Of a DNA stretch of 32,055 nucleotides, positions 6,290-16,398 are shown piece by piece. The notes below the pieces were generated by a model, which was not told where the DNA came from, did not search any database, and saw only the letters and a program-made list of their open reading frames with translations. The stretch is taken from assembly GCA_003427395.1 (NCBI GenBank), contig BFEA01000163.1, positions 332,132-364,186 of the forward strand, given 5' to 3'. A program made the position numbers and the translations under genes. Origin of the DNA: Chara braunii (Eukaryota; Streptophyta; Charophyceae; Charales; Characeae). The number at the start of each line of letters is the position of its first letter. Position 1 is the stretch's first letter.

Positions 6290-7579
6290 GTATACTCCAG
6301 CGGACTGAATGGAATGGACTGGAATGGCTGGTACCGACAGAGGTACCGGCCTGGACTGGACTACCCCATTACAACACAGGCCTGTGAGAACAGGCCAAGG
6401 GGCTGGTATCACAGGCCAACCAGAGGTCCGATACACGATCCTCAGCCTGTGATGGATTGCCTAGATACAAGCACGCTTCCGCCAAGAAGCGGAACTCTAC
6501 CAAAGAAAAAGGAAACCCAAGTAGTCTAGGATGCGGAGCAAGCTCCATGCGGAGTCTATGCGATGCAACCTAGGATAGAAAATGTCACAAAAACAGTAAT
6601 GTCACAGCTAACAGCCTAAGTGAAAGGAGAAACAACTAACTAGTATACTGTATACATGTCCTAGGAAAGTAGAAAGTAATAACAACTAAATCCTAGAGTG
6701 TTGGAGGCAGTAGCCTCGGTATTGAAACAACTGATTAGTGTGTAAGTCCTAAGAACAGCAAAAGCAGAAACAACTAAATCCTAGAAATATTAGAGGCAGT
6801 AGCCACAGTCTGAGAGCAACAAAGCAACAACAAGACGACCGTATGTCACAGGAGAAGTGTGTTGCAAACCACAGGGTGTGATGGTCTCTGAGGGTGGCGA
6901 ATGCAGCCTAAGGGTCGATAAACTCCTAAGGGCATCCACAAATAATGGCAGGGAGACACATGTCATCAGGCTGAATGAGGGTAGGGAACTGAGAGCGAAC
7001 AACACCAATAACCCTAACAGATTGACAATCAGGGCGGGTCATGCTCAACTAAACGAGTGACCGCTATGGAGGGTCGACCATGCAAGGGAATAAGGGAGCC
7101 TGGTATACTAGGCGCACCTAGATAAAGCATGCAAGGCTGCCTAACTAGGGCGTGAGGGTTCGCAGAGGGTAGAAAAAGTGATGGGTAAGGGAATCATGCA
7201 AATGACTCCCAAGCTGGGGGAAGTCGGAGCTGCCAAGCTGCATCCGTAAGATGGGAAGCCACGGTAACGCTACGGTGTCGACTCCCGATGCCTATGAGTA
7301 TACTAAGGGAGAGCCCAACTCAAAGGACCCGGCGAAGGGAGACCATCATGCGACACAACCAGGGTACTGTACAGGGTAAGGCGGTAAGAGAGTGACGACG
7401 TTTGAAGTAGGCAGAGCTGATCGTGACGAAGGCCGTGAAGCTGTCGATGACATCCATGATGAGAAGTCCAGAATGTCGTCGAGGAAGAGCAACAACGTCG
7501 AGTCGTCGACGAGCTGAAGTGGAAAAACTGGAGTGGATGGAGTACTGAGAAGTCAAAGACGTGGGAAGATAAGTAAGAG
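6290..7579. other. Non-coding DNA downstream of retroelement 1
   Basis: This stretch lies 3' of the last retroelement 1 codon (minus strand) and would be where its 3' LTR should be. I cannot find a matching second copy or a PPT. A direct repeat beginning AACAACTAAATCCTAGA and ending GAGGCAGTAGCC lies at 6681-6715 and 6770-6804. A composition similar to element 1 without coding frames suggests untranslated or LTR sequence. Confidence 0.4.
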
Positions 7580-8194
7580 TCAATCGTCGTATCGAGCTGG
7601 ACGACGACGAGTGCACTGTAGATGCTCAGAAGCATCCGACTGCTGCTGAAGGTCTGCCTCAGATGGAGCAGGCTCAACTTTAGCGGTCTCCTCAACCGAG
7701 GGAGGAGGAGGAGGGTCAGTGGGCTGAGGAGGACCAATCAACCCAGCATGACGAACACGGTCATAGGCACGCACCAACATGCGAGCGTGCTGCAAGTGCT
7801 CGAGGGGATCCCAATTTGCCTCCTCATCAGGGTAACCCTTCCAGCGTACGAGATACTCGACGTGAGGAGGGTTGTCGTTGGTAACTCGGCGACCAATGAT
7901 ATTTGAAATGAGGAACTCCTCGTGGCCGTCCACCATGATGGGTGGAGGACGCTCATATGATCGTCCAGCGAAACGCTCAGACGGTTTGCGGTAGGGATGC
8001 AGTAACGAGACGTGGTAGACATCGTGCACACGAGCCTGGCGTAGGTAGTCAGACAACTTCACACGGAAGCGGACCGGGCTAGATGTTGTATCAGAACCGA
8101 CGGTCTGGAGAATACGGCATGGGCCAAAGAAGCGACGTCGGAATTTGCGAAGCGTGTTCGCTTCGAGCTGTAAGTGGCGGGCGGCGACAAGCAC
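7580..8194 (-). pseudogene. Retroelement 1 integrase C-terminal domain and chromodomain
   Basis: This 204-codon open segment starts just after an in-frame stop (TAA near 8214), so the first codon is not a true start. Residues 20-35 (FFGPCRILQTVG) resemble the GPY/F integrase C-terminal module. VHDVYHVSLLHPY (57-68) is the usual segment before the tail. A chromodomain covers about residues 92-145, with YLVRWKGYPDEEANWDP and the following Leu-Glu-His-Leu. In this family the chromodomain binds modified histone H3 and steers integration into heterochromatin. A Pro/Glu-rich tail ends in PARYDD and a stop. Confidence 0.88.
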
Positions 8195-8214
8195 ATCATT
8201 ACCGACTTTGAATT

Positions 8215-9190
8215 AATGATCCATCCTCGATCGGTTCGCATGTCTGACCATGCGAGTCTGGGAAGCGGCTATGTGCTAATGCGCAGTCTTCATGATCGAC
8301 GTCGTGTGTGTAACCCAATCATCCAGCACGGGACAACTCGTGTTGGGATACATTTGTGACGGTCAAAGGAAGTCCGCGGGAACAAGTGGGTGATAACCAA
8401 GGTTGCAATAGTAAGGCGATGTACCCGTTGCCGGCGAGACGGCGTGGTTATAGGCTATCTCCGCGTGGGCAGGATGAAGATCCCACTACTAGTCGTCACG
8501 AACAATCTTTCGGAGAATATCTCCGAGAGTCCTGTTCGTGACCTCAGTCTGACCATAAGTCTGGGATGGTAAGACGACTTAGACGAGGAGAAGCGGAGCT
8601 GGGTGCCGTACACCTCGTGAAGCCGTCGTCAGAATCGGCTGGTAAAGTGCGGGTTACTGTCAGATATGATGCTGAGAGGTAAGCCGTGGTCATGCACGAC
8701 TCGGTCAAACACGATGCCGGCGACCTCACGTGCACTGATGGCATAGCGGTATGGAACAAATAGTGCACGCGTCGTGAAGCGGTCGACGACGACCAGGATA
8801 ACATCATGACCGCGGGGGGTCGAAGGATGAAGAGGATTGATAAAGTCGATGGAGATGGACTGCCAACGATCCTCAGGGATAGGAAGAGATCGGAGCAAAC
8901 CATAAGGCAGGTGGTTTGCACTGTTCACCTCCTGACAAGGGGGACACTCTGCGACATAATCCTTCACAAATTCCTTGCGCTTCGGTCAGACGTACAGGCG
9001 GCTCACACGGGCCAACGTCTTGTGGAAGCCCATATGATCGGGGGTTGCCTGGTCATGGAACTCTGTGACTGGTCGTACACGTAGCTGTCCAGTGGAGGGA
9101 ACGCAAATACGGGGCTCTCTGGTGCCCTGTGAACCGTGCTAGTAGAATAGACCGTTGTCCCCCAGAGAGTAGTTCGGGACGGTCTTACTA
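8215..9190 (-). pseudogene. Retroelement 1 integrase core
   Basis: The HHCC zinc-binding region is visible (HDQATPDHMGFH about 9030-9065, then CPPC near 8930). It is broken by stops at 9139-9141 and 8986-8988. The catalytic core shows IDFINPL for the first Asp and SDSNPHFTS for the second, where Met/Gly-Arg variants such as SDRDPRF are usual. The third catalytic residue lies in GQTEVTNRTL, reached only after a frameshift that looks like loss of one C near 8553. A stop at 8629-8631 and later stops end any product. Its job was joining the cDNA ends to host DNA. Confidence 0.85.
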
Positions 9191-9882
9191 CTCCGAAGGG
9201 TCGCATGGATGTCGTGATAGTCGGGGCAGTGGCGGTACTGGGTGCGAAACTTGTCGATCACAGAGTGGGGGACGGTGGTGATCAAGATAGCAGCAAGCTG
9301 GATCTGCTCCAGATCATGGTCAGGGCGCCGGGATAAGGCATCTGCGACCCGATTAGTCTCACCCTTGATGTGCTCAGTGGTGAAACTAAACGATGATAGG
9401 TCGCGCCACCAGCGAGCCTGTTGTGGAGTGAGCTTCGGCATTGTCAAAAAAACCTGGACATAAGAGTTGTCTGTACACACTGTGAATGGTGCCCCGTGCA
9501 GGTAGTGACGCTAGTGTCGAGCGGCATAAACTATTGCGAGAACCTCATGCTCATCAGCAGTGTAGTTTATTTCGGCGGGCAGGAGCTGACGGGAGAAGAA
9601 GGCTATCGGAAAATCACCTGAGCGAGACTCGACAGTGCCATCCTCGGCGATGGTAGGAGAATAGTCAATAGAAGGTTCGCCAGAAGCTGGACGAGTAGGC
9701 GTCGAGCGGGAAGCAGTGGTAGGGGTAAGGGGTGGGAAGCGAAGGATGCGAGGATGAGAGGACTTAGGAAAGGAGGGGAAAATATGAGAAAGCACTGCTT
9801 CTACAGCAAAGTTTGACGCATCCGTGGTAAGGATAATAGGGCGATCAACATCGGGTAGGTGAAGAACTGAGGTACATGTCAC
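9191..9882 (-). pseudogene. Retroelement 1 RNase H domain
   Basis: LTTDAS (first Asp) is near 9820 and HEVLAIVYAARH (Glu) near 9515-9550. VCTDNSYVQVF follows the stop at 9511-9513, and NRVADALSRRPD (last Asp) is near 9335. All four acidic positions of the domain are kept. One TAG at 9511-9513 cuts it; the family normally has Trp at this place. An insertion of about 40 residues rich in Pro/Ser/Thr lies between the first Asp and the SRQLLPAE motif. The domain removes RNA from the RNA-DNA hybrid. Confidence 0.87.
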
Positions 9883-9989
9883 CGCCTTCTTGAGAGTAAG
9901 GAAGGCGTTCTCGTGGAGGGGTGTCCAAGACCATGGTGGGTTCTTCCGAAGGAGGGTAGAGGTAAGGACGTAGGAATACCTAGTGTATC

Positions 9990-10800
9990 CCTAGATGAAG
10001 TTACTATAGTAACTAGCGAGGCCTAAGAAACTGCGAAGTTGTTTGGCGGATGTGGGGACGGTTCACTCCGCAATAGCAGTGATCTTCGCGTCGTCCATGT
10101 GGAGACCCTGGTCAGACACGTAGTGTCCTAAGAAATTCACTTTGTGTCGGGCAAAGTGACACTTGCTCAGCTTGGAGTAGAAACCATATCTGCGCAAGCG
10201 GTCGAGGTCTTCGAGGAGATATCTGAGATACTCCTTAAGGGTACGACTGTAGATCAGGATATCATCGAGGAAGACAAGAACGTACTGCTCCAAGATGTCG
10301 CTGAAGATGTCGTTCATTGTTCTCTGTAAGGTAGCGAGTGCATTGGTGAGGCCGAATGACATCACCTTATTAAACTCATAGTGGCCAAAGGACGATCGGA
10401 ACGGTGTCTTCAACTAGTCCGCTACAGCGACGCGGATCTGATGTTAACCGCTACGAATATCAATTTTCGTAAAGAAGCGGTTGCCTGCTAGGTGGTCGAA
10501 CAGCTCGTCGGAACGAGGCATGGGGTAGTTGTTCTTAACCGTGTAGCGGTTGAGACCACGATAGTCGATGCAGGGACAAAGAGTTTCATCTGCTTTGCGA
10601 GCAAAGAGGACGAGTGCACCCCACGGGGAGTTGATGGGTTTAATGAAACCCAATCTCCGGAGCTCCTCAAGCTGACGCTCGAGTGCAGTGGCCTCGAGGA
10701 TCGAGAGTCTGTAGGGTGCCTGGTGGTAAACACGATAGTCAGGCAGAATGTGCTCGACGTTGCGCATTGGTGGGAAAACGGCGTGGTACTCTCGAATGAG
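9990..10800 (-). pseudogene. Retroelement 1 reverse transcriptase
   Basis: [37 protein letters not shown] and [10 protein letters not shown] (first catalytic Asp) are followed by two stops, TAA at 10444-10446 and TAG at 10414-10416. Then come SSFGHYEFNKVMSFGLTNA and the active-site FLDDILIYS. FLGHYVSDQGL ends the fingers-palm part. More stops lie at 10063-10065 and 9991-9993. All pieces are in one frame, so the open parts still read as a single ancestral RT of normal length. Leu replaces the family's Pro in TNALATLQ. Confidence 0.92.
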
Positions 10801-10984
10801 GTCACGAACTGCGGGCTCCAAGTCGGTCGTATACCGTGCGAGTTCCTCAGCGTCAGCGTCAGCGCACGACGGCGGGGTACACTCGACAGACGACGAAGGG
10901 AGGGAAGTAGAGATGAAATTAATGGCGATAGAAGGAGGATCTGGCTCCAGAGAGATGAGCTCGGCGTTTGGACAGGGTGGATCA

Positions 10985-11500
10985 TAATGCAAGAGATCTG
11001 TAACGTTCACCGTAAAGAAGATGAGGTTGTCTTGTTGGATGAAGTGGGCGAACTGTCGAGGCGAGGTGACGGTGATAGTAGGAGAAGGTGTGGGCACGGA
11101 AGGCTCCGGGGGAGGAGGATCGGGGCGTGGTGTCGCAGTGGTACCTATAAAAGGTACGCGGTACGTCTGTCCACACTTCGTTCTTGTTGGTCACCCAATC
11201 GGTCTCGGTGCTACGAAATCGACGAGACCACGGAATACCGAGAATGAAATCGTACCCCGTCTCCATCACATGGAAATGTGCAGAGAAGCGGTGGCGACGA
11301 TCAGTCGGCTTAAAAGTGAGGAAGAAAGGGAGGTTGGTGACCGTCTGATCGAAGAAGCGTTGGTTCTTGTCATTTCCTAGGGTGACGGGGATGGGAGTTG
11401 GAAACCCTATTGTGGGTAAGCAGGCTTCTTGCACCACACGTGGGTGAATGAAGTCGCCCTAAGAACCGGAATCCCACAACGCTGAGTACACCCTCGTGGA
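10985..11500 (-). pseudogene. Retroelement 1 aspartic protease
   Basis: The active-site DSGS is encoded at about 11465-11476 on the minus strand and is followed directly by an in-frame TAG. The next 150 codons contain FHVMETGYDFILGIPWSRRF, the second conserved motif of retropepsins (ILG then W). The frame changes to that of RT around 11170, and [10 protein letters not shown]-like linker sequence joins the two. The enzyme would cut Gag-Pol into mature proteins. The catalytic Asp is kept but the stop and frameshift kill the gene. Confidence 0.8.
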
Positions 11501-11509
11501 GGTCCCAAG

Positions 11510-12209
11510 TCGTAGTGGAATGATGAGGAGGGTGCAATCAGGGTCAGAGAGGATGGTGAGAAGGCGACGCAGTGCAGTGACATGGAGGGTAAGTCGCTCC
11601 TGACGATCTTAGGGCATGCTCAAATCCAGAATGGAGGACACAACGTCCTCGCGAGTCACAAGCTGCTCGCTGCAATGGGCTGAGCGAGTGGCTCGACGCG
11701 TCGGTAGTCACGGAGAGGTAGGAAGGGAGACGATGGTCTGCGGAGGTGCAGATGGTACTGCGACAGAGGGCTGAGAACACTCTGTCGGGTCGTGCAATAT
11801 CTCAACTCCAGTAGCAAGAGGGGCAAAGCGACGAAAATATCCAGAAGCGGACTACTGAGGAGGCGCTGATGTACACTGCATCGTGGCTAGGAGGCACCGT
11901 GGGGATGCGAGGCTCCGGGGGGGGACCAAGCACGACGCTGGCAAGAAAGCTCAGTGTAGTGGCGGTCGAGGGCGACGGTGTAAGGGCTCTGCAGCACGCT
12001 CCTCCGAGTCAGTGGAAAGGACACCGCGAGGAGGGACGAAGCCCTTAGGGAGGACCTACTGAGGGACCTCAGGGGACTACGCGCCATCATGACTAGAGTG
12101 GCTGCGTGCCCGAGAGAGGGTGGAAAGGGCGAGCTGGAGGCGCTCGGCTATAGGGAGGGTAGAATCCTCCAGGTGATAGTGGACGGCCTTGCAGAGGTCG
12201 AGGTCGTCG
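11510..12209 (-). other. Gag-protease linker region of retroelement 1, no domain recognised
   Basis: Only short frames are open on either strand. By position it should hold the gag zinc knuckle and nucleocapsid. I could not find a CX2CX4HX4C motif, so it is either lost or broken by frameshifts. Confidence 0.5.
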
Positions 12210-12800
12210 CTATGGTATCAGGTGACTGTAGGACAATAGCGTCCTGCTCACCATATACTCGACTGTGCTGAAGCGGGGCGAGAAGTGGCGGCCCTCCTGA
12301 GCGGAACGGCGGGGACGACCATGGAAAGGGGAACGACGTTGAGAAGTGTCGTGAGAGGAGGGAGCGTAACCAGTACGCCGGGGCTGGGAGGAGGAAGTGG
12401 GGTGAAGACGGGCTCGCATCCGCTCATGAGCCTTATCGGCCTCGTAGACCTGCGGGGCCGATGTGAAGTCATACCGCCATAACTCAGAGTGGTACTCAAG
12501 GGGAAGCTTGGCCAATAAGTGATCAATAAGGGCAGCCTCAGGGAGGAACGCCACATCACAAATGAGGCGGGCGTCATGAAAGACCTGGATGTGGCGGTCG
12601 AGGCCGACAACGCCACCAGAGTCGGACCAGCATATAGTGACGACACGCTCAAAGGTGTCATTCACGTCGTGTCGGGCCCCAAAGCGATCCTCGAGGAAAG
12701 CCTAAAATTCCATGAAGGTCAAGGTTCGACCCTCACGAAGGGAATGAGTGTAGAAATCCTCCCAGGCATCGAAAGGACCGCCACGCAGGCTCGTGGAGAG
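12210..12800 (-). pseudogene. Retroelement 1 Gag capsid region
   Basis: In minus-strand order: THLSTSLRGGPFDAWEDFY, a TAG, then AFLEDRFGARHDVNDTF, then LDRHIQVFHDARLICDV and DHLLAKLPLEYHSELWRYD. These match the retrotrans_gag pattern: Trp plus aromatic near the start, and a helical run ending in a LP or YxxxLW-type motif. A TAG lies near 12700 and a frameshift near 12805. Arg-rich residues follow, consistent with the start of a nucleocapsid. It formed the particle shell. Confidence 0.78.
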
Positions 12801-13399
12801 GTGAGTCACCATGTGTTGGGTGGGATGCCCATGAGCTGGAGCGTGCGGGTGGCAAACTGCAGCCACCGAGACATGCATATCCCTGTACCGTCATACAAGG
12901 CAATGTTCGTCAAGCGGACGAGCCGTGCGCCACCGTTTTGGCGGCGAGGAGATCGAGGAGCAGAGGTATGCGCCACGGTTGAGTAAGTCGGCGCAGATCC
13001 TGGAGAAGGGGGTGCAACTGACTGTACGCCCGGGCCGCATAGGGGAGCGGCGGGGACAATATCGGCAGGCTGCGAGGGAGCTGCGGTAGAAGAGGTTGCG
13101 GCAACCGAGGGAGTAGGAAGGAGGTAGGATGGGGGTGGAGGGGGTGCAGGGCGGGGGAAACAAGCCTGCATGGAAGGAAGAGTAGAGGAAGAAGGGGTTG
13201 CGGTCGAAGCCGCGACCACGTGTGATGATACGGGTGGTTGAAGGTGTAAGAGGGCGAGGTCGGCCCGGATTTGCGTAAGCTCGGTTTCAAGACAGTTGAC
13301 ATAGATCGAGCGGGGAGTAGCAGGAGGAGTGGGGGAAGTAGACGTACGAGTGGCGCGGGGCATCCCATAAGGGGGAGAGCCAGGTGACACTGCGGTCGT

Positions 13400-14395
13400 G
13401 TGAAGCAGGGTTGTCGAGCCCCGGCCTCGGGGCCCGGGCGGGGGTCCCGGGGGCAGGGGGTCAACACCCCTGGCCCCGGCAAAAAAAATCCAAAAAAAAT
13501 ACAGGCGGATGCGCAGCCGCAGCCTCCACACCCTAGGCGAAACTGCAATATTGCAGTTTTGGCCCGACCTTGGCCCCCCCTCGGGGCTACACCCCCTCCT
13601 CGTGAGCCCGGGGTAGTGAGGGCGCGGGGCCGGGGGCGGGGCCCAGCGGGGTGCGGGGCCGGGGTTGGCTAGCAGCGGGGGCGGGGGTGTGGGGTCGGGN
13701 NNNNNNNNNNNNNNNNNNNNNNNNNNNNNNNNNNNNNNNNNNNNNNNNNNNNNNNNNNNNNNNNNNNNNNNNNNNNNNNNNNNNNNNNNNNNNNNNNNNN
13801 NNNNNNNNNNNNNNNNNNNNNNNNNNNNNNNNNNNNNNNNNNNNNNNNNNNNNNNNNNNNNNNNNNNNNNNNNNNNNNNNNNNNNNNNNNNNNNNNNNNN
13901 NNNNNNNNNNNNNNNNNNNNNNNNNNNNNNNNNNNNNNNNNNNNNNNNNNNNNNNNNNNNNNNNNNNNNNNNNNNNNNNNNNNNNNNNNNNNNNNNNNNN
14001 NNNNNNNNNNNNNNNNNNNNNNNNNNNNNNNNNNNNNNNNNNNNNNNNNNNNNNNNNNNNNNNNNNNNNNNNNNNNNNNNNNNNNNNNNNNNNNNNNNNN
14101 NNNNNNNNNNNNNNNNNNNNNNNNNNNNNNNNNNNNNNNNNNNNNNNNNNNNNNNNNNNNNNNNNNNNNNNNNNNNNNNNNNNNNNNNNNNNNNNNNNNN
14201 NNNNNNNNNNNNNNNNNNNNNNNNNNNNNNNNNNNNNNNNNNNNNNNNNNNNNNNNNNNNNNNNNNNNNNNNNNNTTTTGCGGTGGGCGGGGGTGGGGCA
14301 CCCCCGCGGCGGGGGTCCCNGGGTCAAACCCCTACCCCGGCTTTGCCCCCGGGGGCCCCCGCGTGGCAACCCTGGTGCAAAGGGAAGGGAGAAGC
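13400..14395. repeat. GC-rich insert in gag, containing the assembly gap
   Basis: The flanks of the gap are about 80% G+C and share a motif. GCGGGGGTCCCGGGGGC followed by GGGGGTCAACACCCC occurs at 13439-13478. GGCGGGGGTCCC followed by GGGTCAAACCCC occurs at 14308-14332. The repetition suggests a tandem array or the two ends of one insertion, which would explain the assembly failure. N runs from 13700 to 14275. Gag-like protein sequence resumes on each side. Confidence 0.65.
13540..13559. repeat. 20-bp perfect palindrome
   Basis: AAACTGCAATATTGCAGTTT is its own reverse complement. It lies in the GC-rich insert and is itself AT-rich, so it stands out. Confidence 0.8.
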
Positions 14396-14922
14396 GGGGC
14401 ACCCGGAAAAGTGGAGACCACGGTTACCATAGCGGGTTGTGGTCCCGTGGCAGTAGTGATGGGAATCTCGACGGGTGCGCCCGTAGGGTGAGGGAAGGTC
14501 TGGCCCGTGGCGGCCGTGGTGCTAGGAGCGTGAACGGTCACCAGGATGGTCGGGTCGGGGGCAGCGGAGGAGGAAGCTCCGCCGTGACCACCATGTTTGA
14601 GGACAGGGAACCCGGACTGGGAGCTAGGGGAAGAGAGAGAGTGGGGAGAGGAAGGTCGGTCAGCGACTTTGAGTTGCCGCAAGCCAGCGGCAAGAGTCGC
14701 CACCTGCGCCTGTAAGGGCGCAAGGAGGGAGGTGAGGAGGGTGTGCAGATCCCCTCGGGCTGATGGCCCTAGTCCGTCGGCACGGGTGTGGAGCCCGGTG
14801 TCGAGTGTGTCGTCGCGGACTGGAGGGGGCCTGAGGAGGTGTGCGTGAGCGGAGGGCGTAGGGGGGGGTCCGCGGTAGAAAGCGACGGGCAACGCTAGTG
14901 AGTCAAGCGAGGGCGCCCGCAA

Positions 14923-15071
14923 AGGGGGAAGGGTGGCTCGGGTCCAGGGTGCCTGAATGGAAAGGGGAAGTAGAGGGGGTTAGGAAAACTCTAAACCCTA
15001 GAAAAACCCTAAGGAGTTTGAGTGGTTAGGGTAGGGTACCGGTGACCTAATCAAGAAAATAAAATAGCAAG
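14923..15071. other. Insertion-site flank with telomere-like motifs
   Basis: This lies between the Gag start of retroelement 1 and the LTR of retroelement 2. CTCTAAACCCTAG and AAACCCTAAGG resemble the plant TTTAGGG telomere repeat, but only two degenerate units are present. Its last four bases, CAAG, are the left target-site duplication of retroelement 2. Confidence 0.6.
15068..15071. repeat. Target-site duplication, left copy
   Basis: CAAG lies directly against the left LTR and is repeated at 24015-24018 directly against the right LTR. A fifth base does not match, so the duplication is 4 bp or one position has mutated. Confidence 0.75.
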
Positions 15072-16112
15072 TGCAAGGAACATGACTATGGACGAAGCAC
15101 AGAAATCCAGAATGCAAAATCACACTAAAGTCCAAGTAGTCAAAGCCAAAGCAGATGGAACCGAGTAACCATCCAATTGAGAATGATACAGAAGAATCGT
15201 GAGTCAATGTCCATGCCCAAGAGGGCAACACCAACAGCATAACCCAATGTAGCTCTCTCTTATGAATGGCGTCAGGCGCCCTATCTACTCTACAGACTAA
15301 GCCTACAACTACAGCTATGAAAGCAACCAGACAACTTGACTACCAGCGAGTGATGATGTCAACACCAATGCCGACCTCCACCTTCACCAGGTACGAGTCC
15401 TCTTCCCCACACTGTCCCTTGTTACCCACACAGCGCCCTTTACCAACGAGGACCACCTTCGCCCTTCACCCTCACTGTACCCTCATGCGGCCCGGCTATG
15501 GCCGCCAGTGCCCTGGTGCGCAGGCAGCGCCCTACCGCCTAGCGTTGGCCTGCCTTGCACCTCTCTTAGCGCAGCGCAGCAGCAGCAGCAACTCGCATTA
15601 GCGCAGCATGCCGACATTGCCCGCAATGGCCAAGATGCCTGCCCACTCGCCCTGCTTGCCTATATGCCAGTGCAGCGTGTGGGCGGCCTCCCTTCAGCCT
15701 GTGACCGGGACCCAGAGGCTGAACCCAACCCGATAGAGGTAAGGCACGGGGCAATGCAGTTGCGCCTTTTTCATCAAGGCATGCGGCCAGGTTCAGACAG
15801 TGGGCCGATTCCCCTTTGGCATTTTCAGCCTCTCCACCCAGCATGCATTGTCGGCCTCACATTCAGATGGCTAGGGCCTAACTAACTCAGAGGCCCTGGG
15901 GTCTCCGCATTTGCAGAGATTCGAGACTCGTGCACTCCAACCAACTGGTGTGCTGCAACTGTATGAACCCCACTTCGTGACATGTCTGCACTGTGGGCTC
16001 TTGTTGATTTGCTGGCCCGCCTTCACTTAGGGCGGGCATGAGGCTTGTTGGGGTCTTAGCCCAGAACATGTACATCATGGCAAGGCCCCTACTTGAGGGC
16101 TCGTTCCTCACA
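15072..16112 (-). repeat. Retroelement 2 3' LTR, 1041 bp
   Basis: On the plus strand it starts TGCAAGGAAC and ends GTTCCTCACA, which are imperfect inverted termini of TG...CA form. It matches 22871-24014 over its full length except for small indels and one 96-bp duplication present only in the other copy. On the minus strand it follows the PPT, so it is the 3' LTR. Open frames on the plus strand inside it occur identically in both LTRs and are not evidence of a gene. Confidence 0.95.
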
Positions 16113-16125
16113 TTCCATCCCCCTT
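16113..16125 (-). promoter_or_regulatory. Polypurine tract of retroelement 2
   Basis: On the minus strand AAGGGGGATGGAA abuts the first base (TG) of the 3' LTR. This is the position and composition of the plus-strand DNA primer in LTR retroelements. Confidence 0.85.
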
Positions 16126-16149
16126 AGCTTCGAAAGTCCGTTGAGATGC

Positions 16150-16398
16150 TCACTTCGCAGGTGCCTTCCCTTTCAGCTTCCTTTCATATTTTGCCACCAC
16201 CTGAGGAGTTGTCTCAATCAGTTCCTCTCTGGTGAACCACCGATCTTCTTTGGGATCCGTGTGATGCCTGAATCTGACGCGATATTCTCTCTTGGGTTTA
16301 GGAGGTCTTCCTCGACCCAACGGCTTTGCAACAGGCATGTCCCTGTGATCCACAATATCGTCGATGTCGACTTGTCCATCCATGGTTGGGGGCAGCAT
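16150..16398 (-). pseudogene. Retroelement 2 chromodomain
   Basis: 82 codons contain VDIDDIVDHRDM, a basic Pro-rich stretch (GRGRPPKPKR) and EYRVRFRHHTDPKEDRWFT then EELIET. These align with the YLVKWKGY...TWEPEENL pattern of chromovirus chromodomains, with some aromatic-cage positions changed. It is separated from the integrase by a TAA at 16399-16401 in the same frame. Upstream, YFGPWEIL near 16540 and HPVFHASKFAP near 16460 are the integrase C-terminal module. The stop codon at 16150 ends the pol frame 38 bp before the LTR. Confidence 0.8.

Larger units (their letters stand above)
7580..14922 (-). mobile_element. Retroelement 1: decayed Ty3/gypsy chromovirus, LTRs not found
   Basis: On the minus strand the domains run gag, protease, reverse transcriptase, RNase H, integrase, chromodomain. 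This is the order of Metaviridae, and the chromodomain at the integrase C terminus marks a chromovirus. From 11097 down to 8629 pol stays in one frame but has eight in-frame stops. Frameshifts are inferred near 12805, 11170 and 8550. A GC-rich insert with the assembly gap interrupts gag. It cannot encode an active product. Its LTRs are not recognisable on either side; the 5' one should lie beyond 14940, where retroelement 2 has inserted. Confidence 0.9.
12806..14922 (-). pseudogene. Retroelement 1 Gag N-terminal region, split by insert
   Basis: Two open pieces, 14400-14922 and 12806-13400, carry a Pro/Ser/Ala-rich low-complexity protein. Short coiled-coil-like segments are LAPLQAQVATLAAGLRQL and ETELTQIRADLALLHL. 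The last part, NGGARLVRLTNIALYDGTG and SRWLQFATRTLQL, leads into the capsid. Between the two lies GC-rich sequence with the 576-bp gap. The open frame begins at MRAPSLDS (14920), with no clear proof that this is the true start. Confidence 0.6.

Noticed and set aside
10492-11247. 251-codon plus-strand frame
   Set aside because: It is antisense to the protease and RT of retroelement 1 and has no own domain.
13651-14715. Long frames of 200-350 codons on both strands
   Set aside because: Their length comes from 576 Ns read as open codons.
14988-15045. Interstitial telomere
   Set aside because: Only two degenerate AAACCCTA-like units are present, too few to call an array.
15266-15885. Plus-strand frames of 111 and 125 codons, repeated at 23169-23788
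   Set aside because: They lie in the two LTRs, which started as identical copies, so their shared preservation is not independent evidence; they show no domain and run antisense to the element.
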